From: Bacteroidota bacterium
Lineage (GTDB): Bacteria; Bacteroidota; Ignavibacteria; Tepidaquicellales; Tepidaquicellaceae
Assembly: GCA_018266875.1 (NCBI GenBank)
Contig: JAFDZR010000003.1
Span: 1 to 64,000 of the forward strand
Direction of reading: 5' to 3'
Length of the DNA stretch: 64,000 nt
A model generated the notes under the pieces. The model was not told where the DNA came from and searched no databases. It saw only the letters and a list, made by a program, of their open reading frames with translations. Of this stretch, positions 34,959 to 43,985 are shown piece after piece. Numbering within the stretch: the first letter of the stretch is position 1; each line of letters starts with the position of its first letter. Made by a program: the position numbers and the translations under genes.

Positions 34959-36242
34959 TTAACCGTAAATTCCTCTGAGTTTCAGAACTTTTGAAACCTT
35001 ATCAATAGCGTGAATATATGCTCCGAGTCTCAGCGTTGTATTGTATTTGATTGATGTATCATACACAACATCAAAAGCTTCCGACATCATTCTGTTCAGT
35101 CTGTTGTTCACATCATCTTCATCCCAGAAATAACCTATCCTGTCCTGAACCCATTCAAGGTATGAAACAATTACACCGCCGGAATTTGCAAGTATATCAG
35201 GAATAACTCTTATGCCTTTCCCGGCAATGATATCATCCGCATCAGCTGATATAGGTCCGTTGGCGCCTTCAACAATAAGTTTGGCTTTTATGTTGTTTGC
35301 ATTGTGAGCTGAGATCTGGTCCTCTTTGGCAGCAGGAACAAGTATGTCACATTCAATTTCGAGAAGTTCTTCATTTGTTACCGGAGTTCCGAAATTACCG
35401 CCTTCAAGTGTTTTATTTTTTGATACATATTCTATCGCCTTGTTTACGTCAATTCCGTTCTTGTCATAGTAACCGCCTGATACGTCACTGATAGCGATGA
35501 TCTTGATTCCTTTTTCATTTAAAAGCTGAGCGCTTACAGAACCGACATTTCCAAATCCCTGTACAGCACATGTCGTTGAAGTCGGATCTATTTCAAGAGT
35601 TTTTAATGCAGCCATGGTAGCTATCATTACTCCTCTTCCTGTTGCCTCTCTTCTTCCTTTGGAACCGCCGATGATGATCGGTTTGCCTGTTACAACTCCT
35701 GTAACAGTCTCTTTCTTGTGCATACTGTAAGTATCCATGATCCAAGCCATTATCTGTTCATCCGTATTCATGTCAGGAGCCGGAATATCTGAATCCGGTC
35801 CGAATATCTCCAGCATATTTACTGTGTATCTTCTTGTAATAAGCTCAAGTTCTCTTTGGGACAATTTTTTGGGATCGCATTTTACAGCGCCTTTTGCGCC
35901 GCCGAATGGAATGTTTGCTATTGCGCATTTCCATGTCATCCATGAAGCAAGAGCTTTTACTTCGTCAATATCAACATCGGGTGAATATCTGATTCCGCCT
36001 TTTGACGGACCGAGAATATTGTCATGAATTACTCTGTAACCTTCAAAGACTTCAAGTGTTCCGTTATCCATCGTTACCGGTATGGATACTATAACCTGTT
36101 TTACAGGTGAAGCTAAGTAATTGTATAGTCCTTTATCCAATTTATAAAGTTCGCAAGCTTTATCGAATCTGACCATCATTGATTCGAAAGGATTTGCCTC
36201 TCCGCGTCTGTAGGGAGCCGGCTCTTTGTATTCTTCTGGCAT
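34959..36242 (-). CDS. gdhA: Glutamate dehydrogenase (Glu/Leu/Phe/Val family)
   Basis: Interconverts glutamate and 2-oxoglutarate plus ammonia. The substrate-binding signature PSKGGIRYSPDV and the catalytic Lys region PFGGAKGAVKCDP are intact, as is the coenzyme loop VQGFGNVGSVSA. From ATG 36242 the protein has 427 residues, typical for the hexameric form. The upstream in-frame ATG at 36290 adds 16 residues (MLILNDKTFKNHN) before the family N-terminus MPEEYKEP, so I prefer the later start. Confidence 0.95.
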   Translation of the reverse strand: MPEEYKEPAPYRRGEANPFESMMVRFDKACELYKLDKGLYNYLASPVKQVIVSIPVTMDNGTLEVFEGYRVIHDNILGPSKGGIRYSPDVDIDEVKALASWMTWKCAIANIPFGGAKGAVKCDPKKLSQRELELITRRYTVNMLEIFGPDSDIPAPDMNTDEQIMAWIMDTYSMHKKETVTGVVTGKPIIIGGSKGRREATGRGVMIATMAALKTLEIDPTSTTCAVQGFGNVGSVSAQLLNEKGIKIIAISDVSGGYYDKNGIDVNKAIEYVSKNKTLEGGNFGTPVTNEELLEIECDILVPAAKEDQISAHNANNIKAKLIVEGANGPISADADDIIAGKGIRVIPDILANSGGVIVSYLEWVQDRIGYFWDEDDVNNRLNRMMSEAFDVVYDTSIKYNTTLRLGAYIHAIDKVSKVLKLRGIYG

Positions 36243-36424
36243 TATATAGAGATTATGATTTTTAAATGTTTTATCATTCAAAATTAACATAATGCAATTT
36301 TTATATCAAGTTAGTATATTTGACTAGAAAGGTTTCTGAAGTAAGAAATTAGGATGAGTTTTTGTACTTTCAATCCGTGGGGAAAATATTTTTTATGACC
36401 GGCATTTCGTAAACAATTATAAAA

Positions 36425-37102
36425 TTATTCGATCATTATCTTGTAATTATTTTTACTGATTATTTTTTTAATTCCTCTTTCTGATCCGGCATAAATTTCA
36501 ACCGGAAAAATCTTTGCCGGTGCGCAGCCTGGAAACCATCTCCTTCCGTTCCTGACAATGATCAGTAATCCGTTGTCATTTCCCAGCGCAGCAAATTCCG
36601 GACTGACAGCAGTGAACGGCGGGAATTCAGATTCGGATTCAAGTTCTCCGCAGAAAGAAACCACATCATCTGCAGGCAGTCCGATCTCGCTTATATCTAT
36701 AACGGATCCTTTTGAAAACTTCTGTCCGGAATCATTTTTCAGATTATGCCTGGAAATGAATTCAACAATATTGCCGGCGGGATCATGGAAATAGAAAGAA
36801 TGCGCATTCCAGCTCACAAAATTGAATTCATTATCACCGTCAAGCGTTATCAGTTCAATTCCCGATTTACTTATGAAATTCTTTGCCGCCGTGAACTGGT
36901 CTGATGGAATGTTAAATGCAAAATGATAAAAAGCAGATTTTATTTCCGGATCAGTTTTAAAAGTAAGAAGAGATCTCCCGGCTCTGAACGAGATCAGACT
37001 TTCCGAGGATTTAACAATTTCAAAACCGAGCTTTTCATTGTAAAACTTACTTATCACTTCCTTGCCGCCGGAAAGAATAAGAACTATTTCCTTTATTTGC
37101 AT
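36425..37102 (-). CDS. VOC-superfamily protein (glyoxalase/dioxygenase-like)
   Basis: The first half is a VOC module: KEIVLILSGGKEVISKFYNEKLGFEIV, then FYFHDPAGNIVEFISRH, which holds the typical metal-binding Glu. The second half resembles a second, degenerate VOC module (SEIGLPADDVVSFCGELE), so the 225 residues may fold as the usual two-module barrel. No substrate can be named. Stands alone between gdhA and the divergent yjbQ-type gene. Confidence 0.78.
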   Translation of the reverse strand: MQIKEIVLILSGGKEVISKFYNEKLGFEIVKSSESLISFRAGRSLLTFKTDPEIKSAFYHFAFNIPSDQFTAAKNFISKSGIELITLDGDNEFNFVSWNAHSFYFHDPAGNIVEFISRHNLKNDSGQKFSKGSVIDISEIGLPADDVVSFCGELESESEFPPFTAVSPEFAALGNDNGLLIIVRNGRRWFPGCAPAKIFPVEIYAGSERGIKKIISKNNYKIMIE

Positions 37103-37164
37103 TCTGCATTAGTTTATTTTTGTTAATATAATAAAATTCCGTGTTAAAATTTACCAACCTTTAA

Positions 37165-37593
37165 ATGGAAATCATACAGAGACAGGTCAGTCTGTCAAGC
37201 AGGAAACGCGGCTTTCACCTGATCACGGGAGAAGTGATAGGAGCAGTTCCGGAGTTAAAGAATTTCCACACCGGATTGCTGAATGTCTTTATCAAACATA
37301 CTTCCGCTTCCCTTACGATCAACGAAAATGCAGATCCGACTGTGAGAGCGGATTTTGAAACTCACTTTAATAAATCTGTTCCGGAAGATGACGAACATTA
37401 TCTCCACACCGCTGAAGGTCCGGACGATATGACTTCTCATATTAAATCCTCCATACTCGGCTGCAGTATTAACATTCCGGTAACGGACGGCGAACTGAAT
37501 CTCGGAACATGGCAGGGAATTTATCTTTGCGAACACAGAAATCACGGAGGTTCCAGGAAAATTGTCATAACACTTTCGGGAATTAAAACCTGA
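37165..37593 (+). CDS. YjbQ/UPF0047 family protein
   Basis: A 142-residue member of the YjbQ (UPF0047) family: [32 protein letters not shown] and the [25 protein letters not shown] end are fully conserved. The family forms trimers with a metal or phosphate site, and some members act as alternative thiamine-phosphate synthases. Whether this one does is unknown. It stands alone. Confidence 0.93.
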   Translation: MEIIQRQVSLSSRKRGFHLITGEVIGAVPELKNFHTGLLNVFIKHTSASLTINENADPTVRADFETHFNKSVPEDDEHYLHTAEGPDDMTSHIKSSILGCSINIPVTDGELNLGTWQGIYLCEHRNHGGSRKIVITLSGIKT

Positions 37594-37833
37594 CCCTGGA
37601 TTTCATGTTGTTTTTTTACAGCCAGGAATTCTCAGTAAATTTCTAATAAAGGGTATAAAAAATAATTAAATTATTCGCATTGAGCTTTCGGGTGCCGGAA
37701 GAGTAAATTAAAAATTTTTTCCGGACAGTCATGCACAGGGGAAAGAGCGCGGGTACTGACCGGGAAATCCTTTTTACTGTTTTGATATTTTTTCTATATT
37801 CTAATTGCATTTCAATTTTCGTAAATTGAAAGA

Positions 37834-39123
37834 ATGAAAAGCGTTTCTTTACACACACTCGGCTGTAAGCTTAATTACAGCGAAACTTCCACTATTGGAA
37901 AAAGTTTTTCCGAAAAGGGTTTTACGCTCAGGGAATACGGAGAACCTGCTGATATATTTGTGCTTAATACATGTTCAGTAACGGAAAACGCTGACCGGGA
38001 ATGCCGTCAGATTGTCAGGAGCGTACTGAGAAAAAATCCAGATACATATGTGATAGTAACCGGATGTTACGCTCAGCTTCAGCCTGATGAAATCGCGGGC
38101 ATTGACGGAGTTGATCTTGTGCTCGGCATAAACGAGAAACTTCATCTGATGGATTATATCGATAATTTTGAAAAGAGGGATCTGTCATGCATTTACCGTG
38201 AGAGTCATGAAAAAGCAACTGATTTCTTTGAAGCATATTCTGCTGATACTGATTCACGGACAAGGGCTTTTTTGAAAATTCAGGACGGATGCAATTACAA
38301 ATGTTCATTCTGCACAATTCCCCTTGCGCGCGGAACATCACGAAGTCTTTCCCCTGAAAAAATTCTTGTAAACGCACAGAAAATTATTGACGCGGGTTAC
38401 AGAGAGATTGTTCTTACAGGCGTAAATACCGGTGATTACAGTTTTGAGAATTACCGGCTGATAGATATTTTAAAACTGACAGACGGACTTGATATTGACA
38501 GGATAAGACTTAGTTCTATCGAACCGAATCTCATTACAGATGAGATAATCTCCTTTGCAAAGGATTCTGAAAAATTCTGCAGCCATTTTCACATTCCACT
38601 GCAGAGCGGAGATAATGAAATTCTGAGATCAATGAGAAGAAGATATAACCGTGAGCAGTACCGTGACACGATATTAAAATTAAAAGAAAACATAAAAGAT
38701 ATCTGTATAGGAGCTGATGTAATCGTTGGCTATCCCGGAGAGACTGATGGAAACTTTCAGAATACGCTTGAGTTTATAAATGATCTTCCGTTAAATTATC
38801 TTCATGTCTTCAGCTACTCGGAAAGAAGAAATACTGATGCGGTGAATCTTCCCGGAAAGGTCAGTATCAGGGACAGAAAACTGAGAAGCGGTATTCTGCG
38901 CAGATTGTCAGACAGTAAAAGGTTTGAATTTTATTCAGGCTACATCGGGAAGCGTCTATCGGTCCTTCCTGAGTCATGCAAAGACGGATTTACAGAAGGA
39001 CTGACATCAAACTATATCAGGGTTAAATTCAGCGGTGAGAGTCTCACTGAAAACAGACTTGTGAATGTTAAACTCACCCGAACTGACGGCGTAAAGCCTG
39101 TATTTGCAGAGCTGCCTGATTAA
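37834..39123 (+). CDS. mtaB: tRNA t6A37 methylthiotransferase MtaB
   Basis: A radical-SAM, Fe-S enzyme of the MTTase family that converts t6A37 to ms2t6A in tRNAs reading ANN codons. The N-terminal UPF0004 domain has three cluster cysteines (HTLGCKLNYSE, LNTCSV, TGCYAQ). The radical-SAM motif is GCNYKCSFCTIPLARG. A C-terminal TRAM domain follows. The CKLNYSE opening is typical of MtaB rather than MiaB or RimO. It starts a plus-strand run continuing to the DUF192 gene. Confidence 0.92.
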   Translation: MKSVSLHTLGCKLNYSETSTIGKSFSEKGFTLREYGEPADIFVLNTCSVTENADRECRQIVRSVLRKNPDTYVIVTGCYAQLQPDEIAGIDGVDLVLGINEKLHLMDYIDNFEKRDLSCIYRESHEKATDFFEAYSADTDSRTRAFLKIQDGCNYKCSFCTIPLARGTSRSLSPEKILVNAQKIIDAGYREIVLTGVNTGDYSFENYRLIDILKLTDGLDIDRIRLSSIEPNLITDEIISFAKDSEKFCSHFHIPLQSGDNEILRSMRRRYNREQYRDTILKLKENIKDICIGADVIVGYPGETDGNFQNTLEFINDLPLNYLHVFSYSERRNTDAVNLPGKVSIRDRKLRSGILRRLSDSKRFEFYSGYIGKRLSVLPESCKDGFTEGLTSNYIRVKFSGESLTENRLVNVKLTRTDGVKPVFAELPD

Positions 39124-39163
39124 TTTATTTTTTATAATTCACATCCGGAAGGAAACTTATTAA

Positions 39164-39652
39164 TTGAAGTTATTTCTCGCAAGACATGCAGACGCCGTGG
39201 AATTTTCCGAATATTCAGATTTAAACGATGATCAGAGATATCTGAGCGGAGCAGGAAGAATAACCGAGCGTAAAGTCGCTGAAAAAGTAAAGGAGCATAT
39301 TTCTGATCTTGATATGATTTTTACAAGTCCTCTGATCAGGGCTGTGCAGACTGCAGAGATAATAGCTGCAGTTTCCGGATATTCTTCGGATATTATTCCG
39401 GTACAGGAACTCAGGAATGAAAGCAGGACATCTTCGCTGACCGATCTTTTAAACAGATCTGATATATATTCTTCCGTCATGCTGGTAGGTCACGAACCGA
39501 AAATGAGCATGCTTGTAAATTTACTTTCGGGGGCATTAATGAAGGAATCTTTTTCAAAATCGGGAATATGTCTTATGGAATCTCTGCAGGATTCCGGACA
39601 GTATATATTCAAATGGTATTTCGGTCCGAATAAAATGGCATATATCAGATGA
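39164..39652 (+). CDS. sixA: SixA-type phosphohistidine phosphatase
   Basis: A 162-residue member of the histidine phosphatase family: LARHADA holds the catalytic His, TSPLIRAVQTAEI the second Arg, and VGHEPKMS the second His. Members remove phosphate from histidines, for example in phosphorelay proteins. Start is TTG 39164 in the context TTAATTG, with GGAAGG 10-15 nt upstream. The stop overlaps the ABC ATPase start by 4 bp. Confidence 0.9.
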   Translation: MKLFLARHADAVEFSEYSDLNDDQRYLSGAGRITERKVAEKVKEHISDLDMIFTSPLIRAVQTAEIIAAVSGYSSDIIPVQELRNESRTSSLTDLLNRSDIYSSVMLVGHEPKMSMLVNLLSGALMKESFSKSGICLMESLQDSGQYIFKWYFGPNKMAYIR

Positions 39653-40470
39653 GCGTTTTACTTAAGATAAACGGTTTGAATTTTAAATACAGGGAGAACT
39701 CTAACGGAAGGGATAATTTCGGTCTTAAAAATATAAATCTGGAAATAAATGAAAAAGATTTTATTTCCGTGATCGGGAAAAACGGTTCCGGCAAATCAAC
39801 GCTTATAAAATTAATTTCAAGAATTGTTACGGCGGACAGCGGCAGTATACTTTTTAACGGTAAAGATATTTTAACTTATGATAAAAAAGAGCTGTCGAGA
39901 TGCATTTCATATCTTCCGCAGTCAAACGATCTGATCCACTTTGATTCAGAAGTAAAGGATTTCCTGATGCTGGGAAGATATCCCTATAAACAGTTTTCTG
40001 ATTTCGGTTTTAACAGATCCGATAAGGAGACAGTTGACAGCGCAGTTGATATTACAGGTACTCAATCTCTTTTAAACAAAAAAATTAACGAGCTCTCCGG
40101 CGGGGAAAGGCAGAAGGTTCTGCTTACCCTGTCAGTGGTTCAGCTCGGGATTTCGGATGATCTCAGCGGCAAACTCCTTATTATTGACGAACCGCTTACT
40201 CATCTTGATATAAATCATCAGATGGAAATTATGAACATTATCAGGGATCTTAACGAAAAGGGACTGACTGTTATTATTGTAATCCATGATCTGAACCTTG
40301 CGCTGAAATATTCCGGCATGTCGGCTCTGATGAATAACGGAGAGGTTGTAAAATATTCCGGTACGGAAAAAGTAATTACGGAAGAAATGCTGAAAGAACA
40401 TTTTTTAATTGATTCTAAGATAATGAGTTTCGAAAAGAATTTTTTTATTAACTATTTAACTGATCAATAA
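39649..40470 (+). CDS. ABC transporter ATPase, FecE/BtuD type, without visible permease
   Basis: A 273-residue ABC ATPase: Walker A IGKNGSGKST, signature LSGGERQKVLL, Walker B LLIIDEPLTHLDI and H-loop VIHDLNLAL. The layout matches ATPases of iron-siderophore or cobalamin importers (FecE, BtuD), including the QSNDLIHFDSEVKDFLMLGRYP section. No permease or binding protein gene is nearby; it overlaps sixA by 4 bp and is followed by a crotonase gene. It is thus an orphan and its partner is elsewhere. Confidence 0.85.
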   Translation: MSVLLKINGLNFKYRENSNGRDNFGLKNINLEINEKDFISVIGKNGSGKSTLIKLISRIVTADSGSILFNGKDILTYDKKELSRCISYLPQSNDLIHFDSEVKDFLMLGRYPYKQFSDFGFNRSDKETVDSAVDITGTQSLLNKKINELSGGERQKVLLTLSVVQLGISDDLSGKLLIIDEPLTHLDINHQMEIMNIIRDLNEKGLTVIIVIHDLNLALKYSGMSALMNNGEVVKYSGTEKVITEEMLKEHFLIDSKIMSFEKNFFINYLTDQ

Positions 40471-40472
40471 AG

Positions 40473-41243
40473 ATGAAATACAATACGATCATAATTGAAG
40501 AAACGGATCAGACCAAAAAGATCATTCTCAACCGTCCCGAAAAAAGGAATTCGCTGGATGAGGAAATGATTTCCGAACTGACACAAACATTCCGTGAATT
40601 GTCTTCCGACAAAGAAACAAAAAGCATCATACTCACCGGAGCCGGCGGGAATTTCTGTTCGGGACTGTATCTTGATTATCTTCAGAAGATATCCGAATAT
40701 GACATTCTGGAAAATAAAACCGACTCTCAGAAATTCCGCGATCTTCTCTTAAGCATTTACAACTGCAAGAAAACTGTAGTAGCGATGGTGGAAGGATACG
40801 CTCTGGCAGGCGGATGCGGGATTGCCAGCGCATGCGATATAATCGTTGCCGCAGATGATTCTCAGTTCGGATATACAGAAGTCAAGATCGGTTTTATTCC
40901 GGCGATAGTCATGATATTTCTCCTGAAAAAAGTAACCGAGTCTCATGCAAAGGATCTTCTGCTTACTTCGAAATTCATCACGGGAAAGGAAGCAAAAGAC
41001 ATTGGTTTTGTAAATTACGTAACCGGCGCCGGAGAACTTGAGGATCTAACGATGAAGATATGCAGAGATCTTAACAAACTTCCCGTCAGTTCAATCGGAC
41101 TTACAAAGGAAATGTTCAGAAATGTATCATCAATGAGCTTTGAATCTTCTCTCGATTATGCTGTGGACATGAATGCAATAACTAGAATGACGGAAGAATG
41201 CAGAAACGGAGTAAGGAATTTTCTGACGAAAATAAAAAAATAA
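40473..41243 (+). CDS. Enoyl-CoA hydratase/isomerase family protein
   Basis: A 256-residue crotonase. The oxyanion-hole segments are GAGGNFCSGLYLDYL and VEGYALAGGCGIASACDIIVAA. In true enoyl-CoA hydratases a Glu follows GGGC; here it is Gly (GGCG), while the later Glu (GYTEVKIG) remains. A reaction other than simple hydration, such as isomerisation or methylglutaconyl-CoA hydration, is possible. Starts 2 nt after the ABC ATPase stop, in the same operon. Confidence 0.85.
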   Translation: MKYNTIIIEETDQTKKIILNRPEKRNSLDEEMISELTQTFRELSSDKETKSIILTGAGGNFCSGLYLDYLQKISEYDILENKTDSQKFRDLLLSIYNCKKTVVAMVEGYALAGGCGIASACDIIVAADDSQFGYTEVKIGFIPAIVMIFLLKKVTESHAKDLLLTSKFITGKEAKDIGFVNYVTGAGELEDLTMKICRDLNKLPVSSIGLTKEMFRNVSSMSFESSLDYAVDMNAITRMTEECRNGVRNFLTKIKK

Positions 41244-41252
41244 AAATTTATT

Positions 41253-42317
41253 ATGAAAACACAAAAATACAAAACCATTCAGTATCTTGACAGGAATGAA
41301 TCACAGTACGGACCTTCGCTGAAGTGTTTCGATTATCTAAAGACGGTCGGTATTGAGGAACTTGCCTGGTATTCAAGGGATTTTGCAAGAGGCGTAAAAT
41401 CAAAACTTTCCGAAAGAATTGCAAAGGATTTCGGGTTTAAGGAAAGTCAGATCATTGTTTCATACGGCAGCGAAGACATTCTGAAGCAGCTCATACACCG
41501 TTATCTCTCGCGCGGCGAGAAAGTATTGATTCCCAAGGAAGCATGGTGGTATTACAAAAAGGTCGCTTATGAAGTCGGTGGATTCAATGTTGAATATCCC
41601 ATGAAAAAAGGAAAGATCGGCGGCATAGATTCATATCTTTACGACCTGGATAAAATGATAAAGATTTATGAAAGGGAAAGACCAAGAGTTGTAATAATCG
41701 CTTCTCCGAATAATCCCACCGGAAATATGATCACAAAAGAAGATCTGGGGAAATTCCTGGATGTTTGCAGAGGCGCGATAGTTATGATAGATGAAGCATA
41801 CTGGGGATTCGGTTCCACTGACAACAGTTATGTAAAGCCGTATATTGATGAATTCCCGAATCTGATAATTTGCAGAACATTCTCAAAATATTACGCACTG
41901 GCAGGAACAAGAATGGGATTCAGCTTTGCGGGCAATAACCTTGAAGAGCTGAAAGGTTTTACGACAAGATATCTGGGTTACAATCTTGTATCGGAGGGAC
42001 TCTCGCTCATTGCATATGAAGACAAAAAATATTATGAAAAGGTTACCGGGATGATGCAGGAAGATAAGGAATATTTCTACAGGGAATTTAAAAAAATGAA
42101 AGGATTTACTCCTTACAAATCATACGCAAACTTCATGCTCGTCGATATGCCTGCGGGAATAAGAAAGGATCTCAATAATTTCCTGAAGGAAAGGAATCTT
42201 CTCATAAAATTTCTTGACGAAGAAGCGTTCAAAACCGAAACAAGAATCACACTCGGAACGAGGGAACAGAATTATTATTTAATTGAATCAATAAAGGAAT
42301 TTCTAAAAAAATCTTAA
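41253..42317 (+). CDS. PLP-dependent class I/II aminotransferase (HisC-like)
   Basis: A 354-residue aminotransferase of fold type I. NPTGNM and IDEAYWGF are cofactor-binding motifs, and the PLP lysine lies in CRTFSKYYALAGTRMGF. It most resembles histidinol-phosphate aminotransferases (RNESQYGPSLKCFDYL at the N-terminus in place of the usual N-E-N-P-x-G). No his genes are nearby, so the substrate is uncertain. Same plus-strand run as the crotonase (9-bp gap). Confidence 0.83.
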   Translation: MKTQKYKTIQYLDRNESQYGPSLKCFDYLKTVGIEELAWYSRDFARGVKSKLSERIAKDFGFKESQIIVSYGSEDILKQLIHRYLSRGEKVLIPKEAWWYYKKVAYEVGGFNVEYPMKKGKIGGIDSYLYDLDKMIKIYERERPRVVIIASPNNPTGNMITKEDLGKFLDVCRGAIVMIDEAYWGFGSTDNSYVKPYIDEFPNLIICRTFSKYYALAGTRMGFSFAGNNLEELKGFTTRYLGYNLVSEGLSLIAYEDKKYYEKVTGMMQEDKEYFYREFKKMKGFTPYKSYANFMLVDMPAGIRKDLNNFLKERNLLIKFLDEEAFKTETRITLGTREQNYYLIESIKEFLKKS

Positions 42318-42323
42318 ACTTAA

Positions 42324-42905
42324 TTGAGTAAAGACATCAGGGAAAAACAATCGGGGAAAAAAGCCGGCAGACCGGATTTTTCCAGATATATTTTAATTGC
42401 AGTAATACTTATTATTGCCGGATATTTTGCCTACACAAATTTATTTAAGGAAGAAGCCATTAAGCCCCCGGTATTTATTGATCCGAAGGAGAAGGTTAAA
42501 AGCGTCCAGGAGCCGCAGTTCAAAAAGGAAGGCGAGCTGGAATTTCTCAGCGCAAATTCAAAAGACACTATAAGGAAAATAGACGTTGAGCTTGCCACCA
42601 ATGACGATGAAAGAATGCAGGGACTGATGTACAGAAAATCCATGGATGACAATAAAGGAATGCTTTTTATTTTTGATAAGGAAGAAGAGCAGTCTTTCTG
42701 GATGAAGAATACAATAATGTCTCTTGACATTATTTACATTAATTCTGAATTCAAAATTGTTAAGATTTACAAAGGCACAACGCCTTTTTCTGAAAATTCA
42801 CTTCCTTCAGGAAAACCGACAAAATATGTGGTCGAAGTGGCAGCTGGATTTACAGACAGATACAAAATAAAGGAAGGCGATAAGATAATGTTTACTAAAA
42901 ATTAG
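42324..42905 (+). CDS. DUF192 protein with N-terminal membrane anchor
   Basis: A 193-residue protein. A basic start is followed by one membrane helix (residues 21-38, YILIAVILIIAGYFAYTNLF) and an extracytoplasmic DUF192 domain: DERMQGLMYRKSMDDNKGMLFIF, SFWMKNTIMSLDIIYI and VVEVAAGF. The family is common and of unknown function. It starts at TTG 42324 in the context TTAATTG and is the last gene of the run that begins at mtaB. Confidence 0.85.
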   Translation: MSKDIREKQSGKKAGRPDFSRYILIAVILIIAGYFAYTNLFKEEAIKPPVFIDPKEKVKSVQEPQFKKEGELEFLSANSKDTIRKIDVELATNDDERMQGLMYRKSMDDNKGMLFIFDKEEEQSFWMKNTIMSLDIIYINSEFKIVKIYKGTTPFSENSLPSGKPTKYVVEVAAGFTDRYKIKEGDKIMFTKN

Positions 42906-42930
42906 CGTTCAATTTTCATTGTTAATGTTC

Positions 42931-42962
42931 CCGCAGAGTCTCCTGTTCTCCTGTCTCTGCGG
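42931..42962. repeat. GCAGAG..CTCTGC hairpin family, copy 2
   Basis: CCGCAGAG (42931-42938) pairs perfectly with CTCTGCGG (42955-42962). It sits in the 87-bp gap between two convergent genes, where it could also help end transcription, but no U-run follows on either strand. The design resembles the hairpins at 28531 and 63696. Confidence 0.55.
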
Positions 42963-42992
42963 ACCTCCCGAGCCGAAATAAAATCAAGATAT

Positions 42993-43709
42993 TCAATTAG
43001 TCTTTTCAGTAATAATATTCTCTTCCTTAACGCCATTTTCCGTCAGTATCCTTTTCACATTTTCATCCATAAGATCAGAACCGAACAGGTAATATTTTTT
43101 ATTTTTAAAATTCTCCACATGTGTCATTAAAATTTCCCCGGTAAAAACTCCAAACTCGTATTTCCAAAATTCATCTGTTTTATCTTCAATAAACGGAATA
43201 AAATCAAATCCGGGAATATTCTCCGACCACTTTTCAAATTCATTTAGGAATGCAGTCTGCCGGCGTTTTCTGTTGAAATAAAGAAGCGTGATATTTTCAT
43301 CAGGCAGGTTAGCGGAATAGTATTCCATCAGACTTCTTACAGGAGTAATCCCGATCCCGCCGGCGACAAGGACTTTATCAGACCTGTCTGCAGAGATATT
43401 AATTCCGAACGGTTTGCTGAGATATAATTCGGAACCCTGCTCCAGGCTTAAAATATTTCTCACAAATACGGAACCGTTTTCTCTTACAGCGATAATAAGT
43501 TTTTCCTTATCAGGTGAGCCGGCAAATGAGAACGGACGCGATATACCTTTTTTATCAGTATCTGAAAATATCAAATTCTCCGGCAATGTAAAATAAGCAT
43601 ACTGTCCCGGAAAAAATTCGTATCCGGATTCCGGTCTGTGAAAAGTAAAAAGATATGTGTTTTCGCATAATAACTTTTTACCGTGTAATTTTATTTTAAA
43701 ATCTTTCAA
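42993..43709 (-). CDS. Flavin oxidoreductase of the ferredoxin-NADP reductase fold
   Basis: A 238-residue protein. The FAD-binding RPFSFAGSPDKEKL (Arg-Pro-Phe-Ser type) and the FFPGQYAYFTL strand are followed by the NAD-binding GGIGITPVRSLMEYY. It transfers electrons between NAD(P)H and an unknown acceptor. No Fe-S domain is fused. Stands alone; its promoter faces the cytochrome c gene across a 276-bp gap. Confidence 0.85.
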   Translation of the reverse strand: MKDFKIKLHGKKLLCENTYLFTFHRPESGYEFFPGQYAYFTLPENLIFSDTDKKGISRPFSFAGSPDKEKLIIAVRENGSVFVRNILSLEQGSELYLSKPFGINISADRSDKVLVAGGIGITPVRSLMEYYSANLPDENITLLYFNRKRRQTAFLNEFEKWSENIPGFDFIPFIEDKTDEFWKYEFGVFTGEILMTHVENFKNKKYYLFGSDLMDENVKRILTENGVKEENIITEKTN

Positions 43710-43985
43710 GAAACATTAACAATTTGAGTTCATCAGTTTAATTTTTTTTGAAATAAAAAAAACCTGAAATTTGAATCCGGTTTTTTAAAAACAATTCTTA
43801 TTGCTTTTGTCCAAGATTGTAAAATTTACTCGCCGTGTAATATGTTTTTCCGTCACAGATATTCGGATTATGTTATTTAAGTCATTCCTGAAAAAATGAA
43901 AGCGGAACAGAACTGAAAATTCTTTTTAATTTTTGAAATTAATTATATATTTTTGAACATAATTCTTTAATTAAATTAAATAATC

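Noticed and set aside
43757-43786. AAAAAACC..GGTTTTTT hairpin
   Set aside because: It lies between two divergent genes where no transcript should end, and its stem is almost all A-T.
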